A stretch of DNA of 53,822 nt from an uncultured Bacteroidales bacterium. GTDB lineage: Bacteria; Bacteroidota; Bacteroidia; Bacteroidales; Lentimicrobiaceae. This document shows, piece by piece, positions 7,671 through 15,972 of the stretch (position 1 is its first letter; the number at the start of each line of letters is the position of its first letter). The notes below the pieces were generated by a model. It was not told the origin of the DNA and made no database searches. It was given only the letters and a program-made list of their open reading frames with translations. The position numbers and the translations under genes are program-made. The DNA lies in the NCBI GenBank assembly GCA_937894795.1, contig CALCQV010000161.1, positions 1 to 53,822 on the forward strand, given 5' to 3'.

Positions 7671-8528
7671 ATGAAAAAGTTATTCTTCTTTTTAGTGATT
7701 ATCCCTTTTTTGTTTAGCTGTAATAGTAAACAAAAAGAAATCGAAGCACTCCGGGCTAGTTATGATAGTCTGATGAGCATAGGTTTTACCAAAGACACAG
7801 CCATTTATGGTTATATCGAATCATTTAACCGTATTCAGGCGAATCTCGATTCCATTAAACAGGCCGAGATGCTGATTTCGCAAAGCACTGAAGAAACAGG
7901 AGAATTAGAGGCTGATCAAAAAGAACAGATCAACCGTGATATCAACATGATTTATGATATGTTGAAGAAAAACAAGGCAACCATTGCTGAATTGAGATCA
8001 AAAGTAAAACAGTCGGGAGGCAAAGTATCAGAGTTGGAAAAGATGATTGATAGGATGGCACAGCAGGTAGAGGAGAAAGATGCCCAGATTACTCAACTCC
8101 GTGATCAACTTGAAAAGATGAACATCCAAATTGAAATTCTATATTCTGATATTGACAACCTTACTGCTGAAGGAACAGCCAAATCACAAACCATAAGTGA
8201 ACAAACTACTGCGCTTAATACTGCCTGGTTTGTTATGGGTACAAAACGTGAACTTCTGGATAATAACATTATAACGCGTGAGGGCGGTTTTGCAGGTATT
8301 GGTGCCAATAAGAAACTTAAACAGGATTTTAGCCGTGATTACTTTACTTCTATCGATATAACCAAATTCAAATCAATCCCTCTTTCAAAAAAGAAAGTCA
8401 CCATTATAACCTCCCATCCTTCTCAGTCATATAAACTGTATGGTGAAAAGCTAAGTGACAGTCTGGTAATTACCAATCCAAAGGACTTCTGGTCAGTATC
8501 AAAATACCTGGTAATTATGTTAAATTAA
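7671..8528 (+). CDS. coiled-coil lipoprotein, unknown function
   Basis: A 285-residue lipoprotein: signal peptide MKKLFFFLVIIPFLFSC with the lipid-acceptor cysteine at C17. Residues about 60-175 are heptad-rich (for example MYDMLKKNKATIAELRSKV and QLRDQLEKMNIQIEIL), predicting a long coiled coil. A globular C-terminal domain of about 100 residues follows, with the segments NNIITREGGFAGIG and FKSIPLSKKKVTIITSHPS. This domain arrangement is seen in uncharacterised Bacteroidota lipoproteins, and no catalytic motif is evident. It follows the GH31 gene by 37 bp but has its own -7 element, so co-transcription is uncertain. A perfect bidirectional terminator follows. Confidence 0.8.
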   Translation: MKKLFFFLVIIPFLFSCNSKQKEIEALRASYDSLMSIGFTKDTAIYGYIESFNRIQANLDSIKQAEMLISQSTEETGELEADQKEQINRDINMIYDMLKKNKATIAELRSKVKQSGGKVSELEKMIDRMAQQVEEKDAQITQLRDQLEKMNIQIEILYSDIDNLTAEGTAKSQTISEQTTALNTAWFVMGTKRELLDNNIITREGGFAGIGANKKLKQDFSRDYFTSIDITKFKSIPLSKKKVTIITSHPSQSYKLYGEKLSDSLVITNPKDFWSVSKYLVIMLN

Positions 8529-8599
8529 CAAGATTGTGGGAGCAGCCGATCAATAGGCCATTATAGCTCTGCATAAATTCTCGTGTTGAATATATCAAT

Positions 8600-8638
8600 A
8601 AAAGGAAAGGGAAGTGACAATCACTTCCCTTTCCTTTT
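8600..8638. terminator. strong bidirectional terminator
   Basis: A perfect 18-bp stem (8600-8617 with 8621-8638) with a CAA loop. The right arm ends in CCTTTT, and the left arm begins AAAA, which gives a T run on the reverse strand. It separates the convergent lipoprotein and flavodoxin genes. Confidence 0.85.
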
Positions 8639-8672
8639 ATATCAGCATTTAATGCCGTTTATTTCGTAATTT

Positions 8673-9152
8673 TCAGCAAAGGCCCATTTCACTGGCCAGT
8701 TCTTTAATCTTGTCTTCTTTAATTTTTGAGACTGATTCAGTAATTCCACCTATCTTCTTCATCATGAATTTTTCAATGAAGTTCATTCGATCAATCATCA
8801 CCTCTCCTCCTGTGAGTTTACAACTCATGGCATGATTTCTAAGTGGTTCAGCGAAGGCAGTTTCAAATTGTACTTTTGCCTTTTCATTTTCTTCCATGCA
8901 ACTAAGATAAAGCCCTAGCGGTTTAGCGTTTAACTGCTGGAAATGCTTTTCGCAAAACTTGCGTACTTTCTTTTGTATTTTACCAGCGTGTATGGAACCT
9001 CCAATGATAATCCGATCAAAGTCATCGGGATTGATGTCACGTGATTTCCTGAGGTTAATCAAAACAGTACTATCAGAAGCCAGTTCACTAATCATCCTGG
9101 CTACCTTCTCAGTAGTACCATGCTGTGTTGCATAAACAATGGCTGTTTTCAT
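8673..9152 (-). CDS. flavodoxin-domain protein (HemG-like)
   Basis: A 159-residue cytosolic flavodoxin-fold protein. The FMN phosphate-binding loop is TQHGTTEKVA at residues 9-18, and the second flavin-contact region is IIIGGSIHAGKIQ near residues 49-61. The segment YLSCMEENEKA followed by the downstream GGEVMIDRM resembles the flavodoxin-type protoporphyrinogen oxidase HemG and related flavodoxin_5 proteins. Whether it is a true HemG or an electron carrier cannot be told, because no haem genes are nearby. It starts 6 bp after the YwqK-like gene on the same strand, so the two are probably one transcript, ending at the 8600-8638 terminator. Confidence 0.82.
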   Translation of the reverse strand: MKTAIVYATQHGTTEKVARMISELASDSTVLINLRKSRDINPDDFDRIIIGGSIHAGKIQKKVRKFCEKHFQQLNAKPLGLYLSCMEENEKAKVQFETAFAEPLRNHAMSCKLTGGEVMIDRMNFIEKFMMKKIGGITESVSKIKEDKIKELASEMGLC

Positions 9153-9158
9153 GGTTAA

Positions 9159-9599
9159 TCATTCTTTATCGGTTGATTTGACTTTACTGTAGTCTATTTC
9201 ATTAATAAGCTCACCGGTTTCATTGTAAAATTTCCAGATACCCTTACGTTCACCGGCAATGAAATCACCTTCATAATACAATTTGCCGTTTTGGTGATAC
9301 ACGGTGCGTTTGCCTTCACTTAGGCCATCCTTAAACTCACCTTCACTCCACAACTGTCCGTTATCATACCATGATGCCCAGTATCCGTCACGCTTGTTAT
9401 CCTTATAATTCCCTTCTATATATTTTTTGCCGTTTGGATGATAATGTACCTCTTTTACCAGTTCCTTTTCTCCTTTAACGGTTTTAAAAGTCTTCTCGGT
9501 TTTGAGTTTGCCATCGTCATAATTCTCCTTTTCAGTTGTAGTTCTTCCGCATGCCAGGAAGATCGTCATCATTAAGAGCAGTGTCAGTGTTTTTTGCAT
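9159..9599 (-). CDS. YwqK/MORN_2-repeat lipoprotein
   Basis: A 146-residue lipoprotein with signal peptide ending FLAC (lipid-acceptor C17). The mature part consists of tandem repeats of about 22-24 residues of the type HPNGKKYIEGNYKDNKRDGYW, YDNGQLWSEGEFKDGLSEGKR and HQNGKLYYEGDFIAGERKGIW. This is the MORN variant of the YwqK antitoxin-like family. In Bacteroidota these proteins are usually envelope lipoproteins rather than antitoxins, and no toxin gene is adjacent. It is the first gene of a two-gene unit with the flavodoxin gene. The 174 bp upstream holds no gene and no perfect promoter. Confidence 0.82.
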   Translation of the reverse strand: MQKTLTLLLMMTIFLACGRTTTEKENYDDGKLKTEKTFKTVKGEKELVKEVHYHPNGKKYIEGNYKDNKRDGYWASWYDNGQLWSEGEFKDGLSEGKRTVYHQNGKLYYEGDFIAGERKGIWKFYNETGELINEIDYSKVKSTDKE

Positions 9600-9773
9600 T
9601 GTTAAGTCTATTGTTTGATATATTGGTTATGTATTTATTTTGTGTCTGATATTCAAAATTTGCAGGTGAACATGACTTTCAGTTTCAATTGATTTTCCAG
9701 TAATATTGTGTCTGCTATCTAAATGAGTGGATTTCTCGTTTCAAATTCTTTCGTTACAGTAAAGGCATTAACC

Positions 9774-11117
9774 TCAGTGAACGAATGATAATCGGGAGCC
9801 TTTTACCGATTCATCAAATTTTCCATTACTCCAAGCCATATGTCCTCCAACAAATGTATGTGTAACCGCAGAGTGGAATGTCACTTCTTCAAACGGAGAC
9901 CACCCACATTTGTATAGAATATTCTCCTTTGCCACAGTCCACGGAGCGTTAGGATTTATTAAAACCAAATCAGCATGATATCCTTTACGTATAAAACCTC
10001 GTCGTTCCACACCGAATATTCGTGCCGGGGCATGACACATCTTCTCCACCACAAGCTCAATGCTTATTTCTTTCTTAAGCACTTTCTCCAGCATTGCTGT
10101 TAGTGAATGTTGTACCAGCGGGCCACCCGAAGGGCAACTGGTATAAGGCTTTTGTTTCTCCTCCCTGGTATGAGGTGCATGATCCGTGGCAATTACATCA
10201 ATCCGGTTGTCCAGCAAGGCTTGCATCAATGCTGAACGGTCATTGGCTGATTTAATAGCGGGATTCCACTTAATATTATTGCCAATGGTATGATAGTCCT
10301 GCTCCGAAAAACACAAATGATGGACACATACTTCTGCGGTAATTCTCTTTTCAGCGGTTGAAGGTTCTGTGGAGAACAGAGCCATTTCTTCAGCAGTCGA
10401 CAAATGCAGCACATGAAGCCGGGTATTGTACTTCCTGGCAAGGTTAACGGCAAAGGTGGAAGATTTCAGACAGGCTTCATTACTTCTTATAGCAGGATGC
10501 AGTTCCACGGGAATATTATCACCATATATCTGTCTGTAATGATTCAAATTCTCACGAATAGTAGGTTCATCTTCACAATGCACTGCTATCAGGCTTTTTG
10601 AATTACTGAACAATTGCTCCAGAGTTGTAAGGTTATCAACCAGCATATTGCCGGTGGAAGCCCCGAGGAAGATCTTTATACCACATACCTTTGATGGATC
10701 AGTCTTTAGCACTTCTTCAACATTATCATTGGAGACACCCATATAAAATGAGTAGTTAGCCAATGATTTTTCTGAAGCAGCCTTGTATTTTTCTTCAAGC
10801 AGTTCCTGTGTAAGAGTGTTTGGCACCGTATTCGGCATATCCATATACGATGTAACACCACCCGCAACCGCAGCCCGGCTTTCAGTATATATATCACCCT
10901 TATGTGTTAAACCGGGGTCACGAAAATGCACCTGATCATCAATTACTCCCGGCAGCAGGTATTTGCCCTTCGCTTCAATGTGTTCAGCATCTTCAGGTTT
11001 GATAGTATTACCTGTGGAAATATCAGCTATTAACCCGTTTTCTATTAACACATTGCCTATGAAAGCCTTGCCCTCATTGACAATAGTAGCACCTGATATT
11101 AAATATTTACGAAGCAT
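9774..11117 (-). CDS. pyrC: dihydroorotase (AllB/PyrC-type amidohydrolase)
   Basis: Converts carbamoyl-aspartate to dihydroorotate, the third step of pyrimidine synthesis. The 447 residues match the usual length of class I-like enzymes. Visible features are the N-terminal metal motif DDQVHFRDPG at 60-69, the likely carbamylated lysine K148 in GIKIFLGAS, CVHHLCFSEQ, and the catalytic ATDHAPHT segment near residue 310. The first histidine of the usual HxH is replaced by glutamine (Q62), which as I recall is common in Bacteroidota dihydroorotases. carA and carB are also in this window but about 7 kb away. A -7 element at 11151-11158 suggests its own promoter. Confidence 0.93.
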   Translation of the reverse strand: MLRKYLISGATIVNEGKAFIGNVLIENGLIADISTGNTIKPEDAEHIEAKGKYLLPGVIDDQVHFRDPGLTHKGDIYTESRAAVAGGVTSYMDMPNTVPNTLTQELLEEKYKAASEKSLANYSFYMGVSNDNVEEVLKTDPSKVCGIKIFLGASTGNMLVDNLTTLEQLFSNSKSLIAVHCEDEPTIRENLNHYRQIYGDNIPVELHPAIRSNEACLKSSTFAVNLARKYNTRLHVLHLSTAEEMALFSTEPSTAEKRITAEVCVHHLCFSEQDYHTIGNNIKWNPAIKSANDRSALMQALLDNRIDVIATDHAPHTREEKQKPYTSCPSGGPLVQHSLTAMLEKVLKKEISIELVVEKMCHAPARIFGVERRGFIRKGYHADLVLINPNAPWTVAKENILYKCGWSPFEEVTFHSAVTHTFVGGHMAWSNGKFDESVKGSRLSFVH

Positions 11118-11150
11118 AATAGACCGGATCTGTTAATAATGAAATCAATG

Positions 11151-11158
11151 CAAAGATA
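11151..11158 (-). promoter_or_regulatory. -7 promoter element of dihydroorotase gene
   Basis: The reverse strand reads TATCTTTG, a perfect TAnnTTTG, 33 bp before the pyrC ATG. No matching -33 box is visible. Confidence 0.4.
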
Positions 11159-11221
11159 ATGCTAACGTTGATATATCATTATACCCGATAGTCTGGGGAG
11201 TAAAATAAACTTTACTAAAAA

Positions 11222-11947
11222 TTAAGCTCTGGCCTTTATTCTTTTAAACCTAAGCTGAATAACACCAAATATAGCTTCACGGAATATGCCACTGCTCATC
11301 TTAGATTCTCCCTCTGTGCGATCCGTAAAAATGATAGGCACTTCAATAATTTTAAATCCCAATTTCCAGGCAGTATATTTCATTTCTATCTGGAATGCAT
11401 AACCGGTAAATTTGATCTTGTCGAAGTCAATAGCTTCAAGCAATGAACGGCGGTAGCACTTGAAACCGGCAGTTGTATCCATAACCTTCATCCCGGTTAT
11501 CATGCGCACATAATAAGAAGCAAAGTAGCTCATCAGCACCCTGCCCATCGGCCAATTAACAACGTTTACACCTTTAATATACCTTGATCCAATGGCAACA
11601 TCACCGCCTAACTGATCACAAGCATGATGCAAACGCACCAGATCCTCGGGGTTGTGTGAAAAGTCAGCATCCATCTCGAAGATATACTTGTAATCACGGG
11701 CTAAGGCCCAGCGAAAACCATGAATATATGCTGTTCCCAGTCCAAGTTTACCCTTGCGTTCTTCAATGAACAGCCTGTCAGGGAATTGAGTCATGAGTCG
11801 CTTTACTATTGCTGCAGTACCGTCTGGAGAATTATCCTCTACTATCAGTACATCAAATTCTTTTTCCAAAGAAAAAACTTTACGGATTATCCGTTCAATA
11901 TTTTCCTTTTCATTAAAAGTCGGGATGATAACAAGATTTTCCTTCAC
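11222..11947 (-). CDS. family 2 glycosyltransferase, polyprenol-phosphate mannosyltransferase type
   Basis: Transfers a sugar, probably mannose, from a nucleotide donor to a polyprenyl phosphate at the inner membrane. The 241-residue GT2 domain shows VIIPTFNEKENIERI at the N-terminus, VEDNSPDGT at 36-44, and EMDADFSHNPEDL around D93-x-D95, the metal-binding DxD. Later come SRYIKGVNVVNWPMGR and TGYAFQIEMKYTAWKLG, typical of DPM1-like enzymes. No transmembrane tail is present, matching the soluble DPM1 type. Translation begins with GTG at 11947. The -7-like TAATTTCG (11968-11975) lies 20 bp upstream. A role in glycoprotein or envelope glycan assembly is inferred. Confidence 0.9.
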   Translation of the reverse strand: MKENLVIIPTFNEKENIERIIRKVFSLEKEFDVLIVEDNSPDGTAAIVKRLMTQFPDRLFIEERKGKLGLGTAYIHGFRWALARDYKYIFEMDADFSHNPEDLVRLHHACDQLGGDVAIGSRYIKGVNVVNWPMGRVLMSYFASYYVRMITGMKVMDTTAGFKCYRRSLLEAIDFDKIKFTGYAFQIEMKYTAWKLGFKIIEVPIIFTDRTEGESKMSSGIFREAIFGVIQLRFKRIKARA

Positions 11948-11967
11948 TTGATTCGTGGTTAGAGTAG

Positions 11968-11975
11968 CGAAATTA
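11968..11975 (-). promoter_or_regulatory. near-consensus -7 element of glycosyltransferase gene
   Basis: The reverse strand reads TAATTTCG, one mismatch from TAnnTTTG, 20 bp before the GTG start. The position is similar to the perfect elements elsewhere in the window. Confidence 0.3.
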
Positions 11976-12008
11976 TAAAAAATTCAATAACAAATAACTG
12001 TTTGGTGC

Positions 12009-13049
12009 TTAATTCCCTTTTTTTACAATCAACAGGTATGTAGGGAAGTGATCACTATAACCTCCTGCATAAGCTCCTCCGGCAAAAGTACGGAAGGGAT
12101 AACCGGCATACGGCCCATCTTTCTGAAGCATAAACTTCTCACTGAAGACATTGGCTTTAAGATACTGCCAGCCAGCATTTTCTCTAAGCAATGGTTCTGA
12201 AATTATTATTTGATCAAAGAGGTTCCATGCATCGCGGTAAGCCAGTGAGCCAATGCCTTTCTGGTACAACTTCCACATAGGATTAAAAAGTCCATTTTTC
12301 TCTACATCCTTCACTTTGCCTTTTGCTCCCAGCACTTTATAAACACTTCTATCAGTAGGATCATCATTTAAATCGCCCATGATAAAGATCTTTGAATCAG
12401 GGTCAATTTGCCGTAAAGAATCACATAGAGCCAGTGAAAGTGCCGCAGCAGCTTCCCTGTACTCCGGGCCTGCAGCTCTAGAAGGCCAATGATTTACTAT
12501 TACATGAATCATTTCTCCATCAAGCTTTCCACTCACAACCAGCTGATCACGGGTATACCAGTCATACTTGCCCGGCATTGTCAGTCGGTTTGATGTACTA
12601 TTGGTAACTTCAAATGCTGATTTCTTATAAAGCAGGCCAACATCAACACCACGCCTGTCAGGTGAATCAAAATGGACAATATCATATCCTTTTCCTTTTA
12701 GGGGAGGTGTATTTATCAGATCCTCCAGCACCTTCCTGTTCTCAATTTCTGATACTCCCAGTATTGTAGGTCCTCCCTTTATAATTTCACCACCAATTCT
12801 ATTGATTACATCTGCCATGTTGGCAAGCTTTGCCTGATAACGTTCTGATGTCCAATGATTGGTACCGTCAGGCAAAAACTCTGCGTCATTTGTGAATGGA
12901 TCATCAATAGTGTCAAATAAATTTTCCAGATTATAAAATGCAATGCAGGCAGCTTTTGATCTTTCCTGTCCCAGTGAACATTGGTTGAATATTAATAGTG
13001 AAATGCTTGTCAGCAGGAATATTTTGATTGAAAACAGCTTGGAAGTCAT
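12009..13049 (-). CDS. secreted endonuclease/exonuclease/phosphatase family protein
   Basis: A 346-residue exported member of the DNase I-like superfamily. After a signal peptide (IFLLTSISLLIFNQCSLGQ) come FYNLENLFDTIDD, the metal-binding glutamate in GVSEIENRKVLEDL, VIVNHWPSR, the DxN motif in IMGDLNDDPTDRS and the catalytic YSDHFPTYLL at the C-terminus. Together these form the complete active-site set. It should cleave nucleic acid or a phosphodiester outside the inner membrane. It is divergently adjacent to a TonB-dependent receptor and an OB-fold lipoprotein, which suggests extracellular nucleic acid or phosphate acquisition. The cysteine in the signal region is not in a clear lipobox. 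A -7 element is at 13093-13100. Confidence 0.88.
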   Translation of the reverse strand: MTSKLFSIKIFLLTSISLLIFNQCSLGQERSKAACIAFYNLENLFDTIDDPFTNDAEFLPDGTNHWTSERYQAKLANMADVINRIGGEIIKGGPTILGVSEIENRKVLEDLINTPPLKGKGYDIVHFDSPDRRGVDVGLLYKKSAFEVTNSTSNRLTMPGKYDWYTRDQLVVSGKLDGEMIHVIVNHWPSRAAGPEYREAAAALSLALCDSLRQIDPDSKIFIMGDLNDDPTDRSVYKVLGAKGKVKDVEKNGLFNPMWKLYQKGIGSLAYRDAWNLFDQIIISEPLLRENAGWQYLKANVFSEKFMLQKDGPYAGYPFRTFAGGAYAGGYSDHFPTYLLIVKKGN

Positions 13050-13092
13050 AAAATGTTTTATGATAGATGAAATGGTTTGGATTTTTCAGGTA

Positions 13093-13100
13093 CAAATATA
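13093..13100 (-). promoter_or_regulatory. -7 promoter element of secreted nuclease gene
   Basis: The reverse strand reads TATATTTG, a perfect TAnnTTTG, 43 bp before the nuclease start, in the 170-bp divergent region shared with the TonB receptor gene. The -33 position is not consensus. Confidence 0.4.
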
Positions 13101-13219
13101 GGCTATTAAAATTACAGCAGCCAGTTGAATGAAAAGGAAAATTTAGCACCTTTGCATATAGTATTACAACCTTGGTTATCAACTAAACAACCTTTTATTA
13201 TTTTTCTAACACATCATAC

Positions 13220-15931
13220 ATGATTAAACGATTATTATTGACATTGCTGGTTTTCGGACCGGTCATGGCATTGTTTGCCCAGACTGGCACTGTTACCGGA
13301 CGCATTGCTGATGCAGAATCAGGGAATGCACTGCCTGCCGTTATTGTTCGCATTGGCACTCAACAGGTATCCAGTCGCTCAGATGGTTCATTTGAGCTGC
13401 AACGGATTAACCCGGGCGAAGCAGTTATTGATTTCTCCCTCTATGGTTATGAGGATCTCACAATGCAGATAAAAGTAGCTGAAGCTCTTGACTTAGGAGT
13501 AGTTAAATTGAAATCAGCACAGGGCTCTGACCTAAATTCAGGGCTTGCAGATATTAACCTTGCCGCCCTGGATTCTGATGAAGACTCCAGATCACAGAAT
13601 ACTTCAGGACTATTGAGTTCATCAAATGATGTATTCGTATCGGCTGCCTCCTATACATTCAGCTCTGCCTATTTCAGGATAAGAGGATATGATGCTGATC
13701 TCAATAGCACCTATATTGCCAACAGCCCAATAAATGATGCCGAAACCGGCCGTACAATATGGGCATTATGGGGAGGATTGAATGACGCTACCCGAAACAA
13801 GGTATCAGTCAATGGGCTTGCTCCATCAAACTTCTCTTTTGGCAACCTTGGCAGCGTTACCAACATCATTACCCGAGCATCGCAACAGAGAAAGCAGACC
13901 AAACTCACCTACAGCATGACCAACCGCACCTACACCAACAGGCTTATGCTCACGCATTCAACCGGCCTAATGGACAACAACTGGGCGGTATCAGTCAGCG
14001 CTTCAAAACGTTGGGGTAATGAAGGTTTTGTAAAAGGTACTTATTATGATGCTTATGGGTGGTTCGTTGGTCTTGAAAAAAAGTTGAATGACCACCATAG
14101 CATAGCCTTTACTGCCCTTGCTGCTCCCGTAAAACGTGGTATGCAGGGCGCTTCGGTGCAGGAAGCCAATGATCTCACCGGCAGTAATTACTATAATCCC
14201 AACTGGGGGTACCAGGATGGTGAAAAACGAAATGCCAGAATCCGGACCATGAATCAACCTCTGGTAATTCTTAACCATTTCTGGAAGTTGAACGATAATA
14301 CTCAGATAACTTCATCTGCATCATATTTATTCGGTAAAACATCAACCTCTGCCCTTAATTGGTACAAGGCTGCTGACCCTCGTCCTGATTACTATCGTTA
14401 TCTTCCAAGCTATTTCCCTGTTACTGATTATGATCCTTTTATTTCCGAAAGGATTGCTGAACTGTGGCAGTCTGATCCAACGGTCAGCCAGATTAACTGG
14501 GACAGGCTTTACCAAGTGAATTATCTTGCCAACAGCGAGGGCAAACAGGCTCACTATATTATTGAAAACCGCCATAATGACCAGTCGCAGATTAACCTTT
14601 CTTCTTTCATTAACCATGAATTGAATGATCAGGCCAGAGCGAGTGGAGGCGTTGAGCTCTCATCATATACAGGCAGCTATTATAAAACTCTGGAAGACCT
14701 GCTGGGCGGAAATTTCTGGGTTGATATTGACCAATTCGCCGAACGTGATTTCCCCGGTAATGACACTACCATCCAGAATGACCTTACCAATCCCAACAGA
14801 ATAATCAAGCAGGGTGATAAGTTCGGTTATGATTATAAACTCCACCAGAATAGCGGAAATATATGGGGATTATTGCAGATGACCACCAACAAATTCGACT
14901 ATTATGCCGGTCTCCAGTTAACTTATACCTCTTTCTGGCGCGAGGGCTTTATGAAAAATGGTCGCTACCCCGAAAGTTCTTTGGGCAATTCTGAAAAAAA
15001 CAATTTCTTTGATTATGCTGTGAAAGCAGGTGCAACCTATAAAGCAACCGGCCGCCATTTTATTGAAGGGAATGTTGCCTACATGACACGTGCACCTTAC
15101 ATGCGTAACTCATTCCTTTCATCCAGAACACGTGATGCCGTTACTCCCGGTTTAAAGAGTGAGAATATTTTCAGTGGCGAGCTAAGCTATCACTTACGCG
15201 CTCCTCTGGTAAAAGCCCGTCTTACCGCATACCATACTGTATTTGAAGATCAAAGTGAAATCACAGGTTTCTACCATGATGATTACCTTACTTTCGTGAA
15301 CTATGTTATGTATGGAATTAATAAGACTCATCAGGGCATTGAGGCAGGTGCTGAAGTGAAATTGAACAGTGCCTTTTCAGTAAAAGTAGCGGGTAATCTT
15401 GGAAATTACAGGTACACCAACCGCCCCAATGCTACGATATCATTTGAAAACGGTTCCCGTCCTGATACTACCTTCCTGGTTTATAACAAATACTTCTATG
15501 TTCCCGGAACACCTCAAACTGCCGGTTCCTTCGGCTTTAAATATGCAGGCCCTGATTATCTGTTCATCGAGGCAAGTATCAACTACTATGATAATATATA
15601 TCTTGACTTTAATCCTGAACGCCGTACCACTCTTGCCATAGAGAACCTCGGTCCCGGTGATCCCCTTATTTCTGCCATCACCAAACAGGAGAAAGTTCCC
15701 GGTGGTTATACCGTTGATGCTTCCATTGGCAAATCATTCCGGTTAATGCATAAGTATTTCCTGAACATCAACATCAGCGTTAACAATATCCTTGATAACC
15801 AGGAAATCATTACAGGTGGTTATGAACAGAACCGATTTGACTTCGCTACAAAGAATATCTCAAAGTTCCTGCCTAAGCGTTATTACGCTTACGGAAGGAA
15901 TTACTTTGTCAACCTTGGTTTTCGTTTCTAA
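13220..15931 (+). CDS. TonB-dependent outer-membrane receptor
   Basis: A 903-residue outer-membrane active transporter. Signal peptide MIKRLLLTLLVFGPVMALFAQ is followed by a carboxypeptidase-regulatory-like beta-sandwich at about 23-95 (TGTVTGRIADAESGNALPAV), the usual SusC-like extension. The plug occupies about 105-230 and the barrel the rest, ending in RNYFVNLGFRF with a terminal phenylalanine. No SusD gene follows. Instead, a DUF5689-type lipoprotein gene starts 41 bp downstream, and a secreted nuclease is divergent upstream. This suggests uptake of an oligonucleotide or phosphorylated product rather than a glycan; the substrate is inferred from neighbours only. Confidence 0.92.
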   Translation: MIKRLLLTLLVFGPVMALFAQTGTVTGRIADAESGNALPAVIVRIGTQQVSSRSDGSFELQRINPGEAVIDFSLYGYEDLTMQIKVAEALDLGVVKLKSAQGSDLNSGLADINLAALDSDEDSRSQNTSGLLSSSNDVFVSAASYTFSSAYFRIRGYDADLNSTYIANSPINDAETGRTIWALWGGLNDATRNKVSVNGLAPSNFSFGNLGSVTNIITRASQQRKQTKLTYSMTNRTYTNRLMLTHSTGLMDNNWAVSVSASKRWGNEGFVKGTYYDAYGWFVGLEKKLNDHHSIAFTALAAPVKRGMQGASVQEANDLTGSNYYNPNWGYQDGEKRNARIRTMNQPLVILNHFWKLNDNTQITSSASYLFGKTSTSALNWYKAADPRPDYYRYLPSYFPVTDYDPFISERIAELWQSDPTVSQINWDRLYQVNYLANSEGKQAHYIIENRHNDQSQINLSSFINHELNDQARASGGVELSSYTGSYYKTLEDLLGGNFWVDIDQFAERDFPGNDTTIQNDLTNPNRIIKQGDKFGYDYKLHQNSGNIWGLLQMTTNKFDYYAGLQLTYTSFWREGFMKNGRYPESSLGNSEKNNFFDYAVKAGATYKATGRHFIEGNVAYMTRAPYMRNSFLSSRTRDAVTPGLKSENIFSGELSYHLRAPLVKARLTAYHTVFEDQSEITGFYHDDYLTFVNYVMYGINKTHQGIEAGAEVKLNSAFSVKVAGNLGNYRYTNRPNATISFENGSRPDTTFLVYNKYFYVPGTPQTAGSFGFKYAGPDYLFIEASINYYDNIYLDFNPERRTTLAIENLGPGDPLISAITKQEKVPGGYTVDASIGKSFRLMHKYFLNINISVNNILDNQEIITGGYEQNRFDFATKNISKFLPKRYYAYGRNYFVNLGFRF

Positions 15932-15972
15932 TAGACATAAAAATATATCTTCAATAAAAAAAAGCATAGACA

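Noticed and set aside
9159..9599. Toxin-antitoxin system implied by the YwqK-like antitoxin name
   Set aside because: The protein is a lipoprotein with MORN-type repeats, and its only partner is a flavodoxin. No toxin gene is adjacent.
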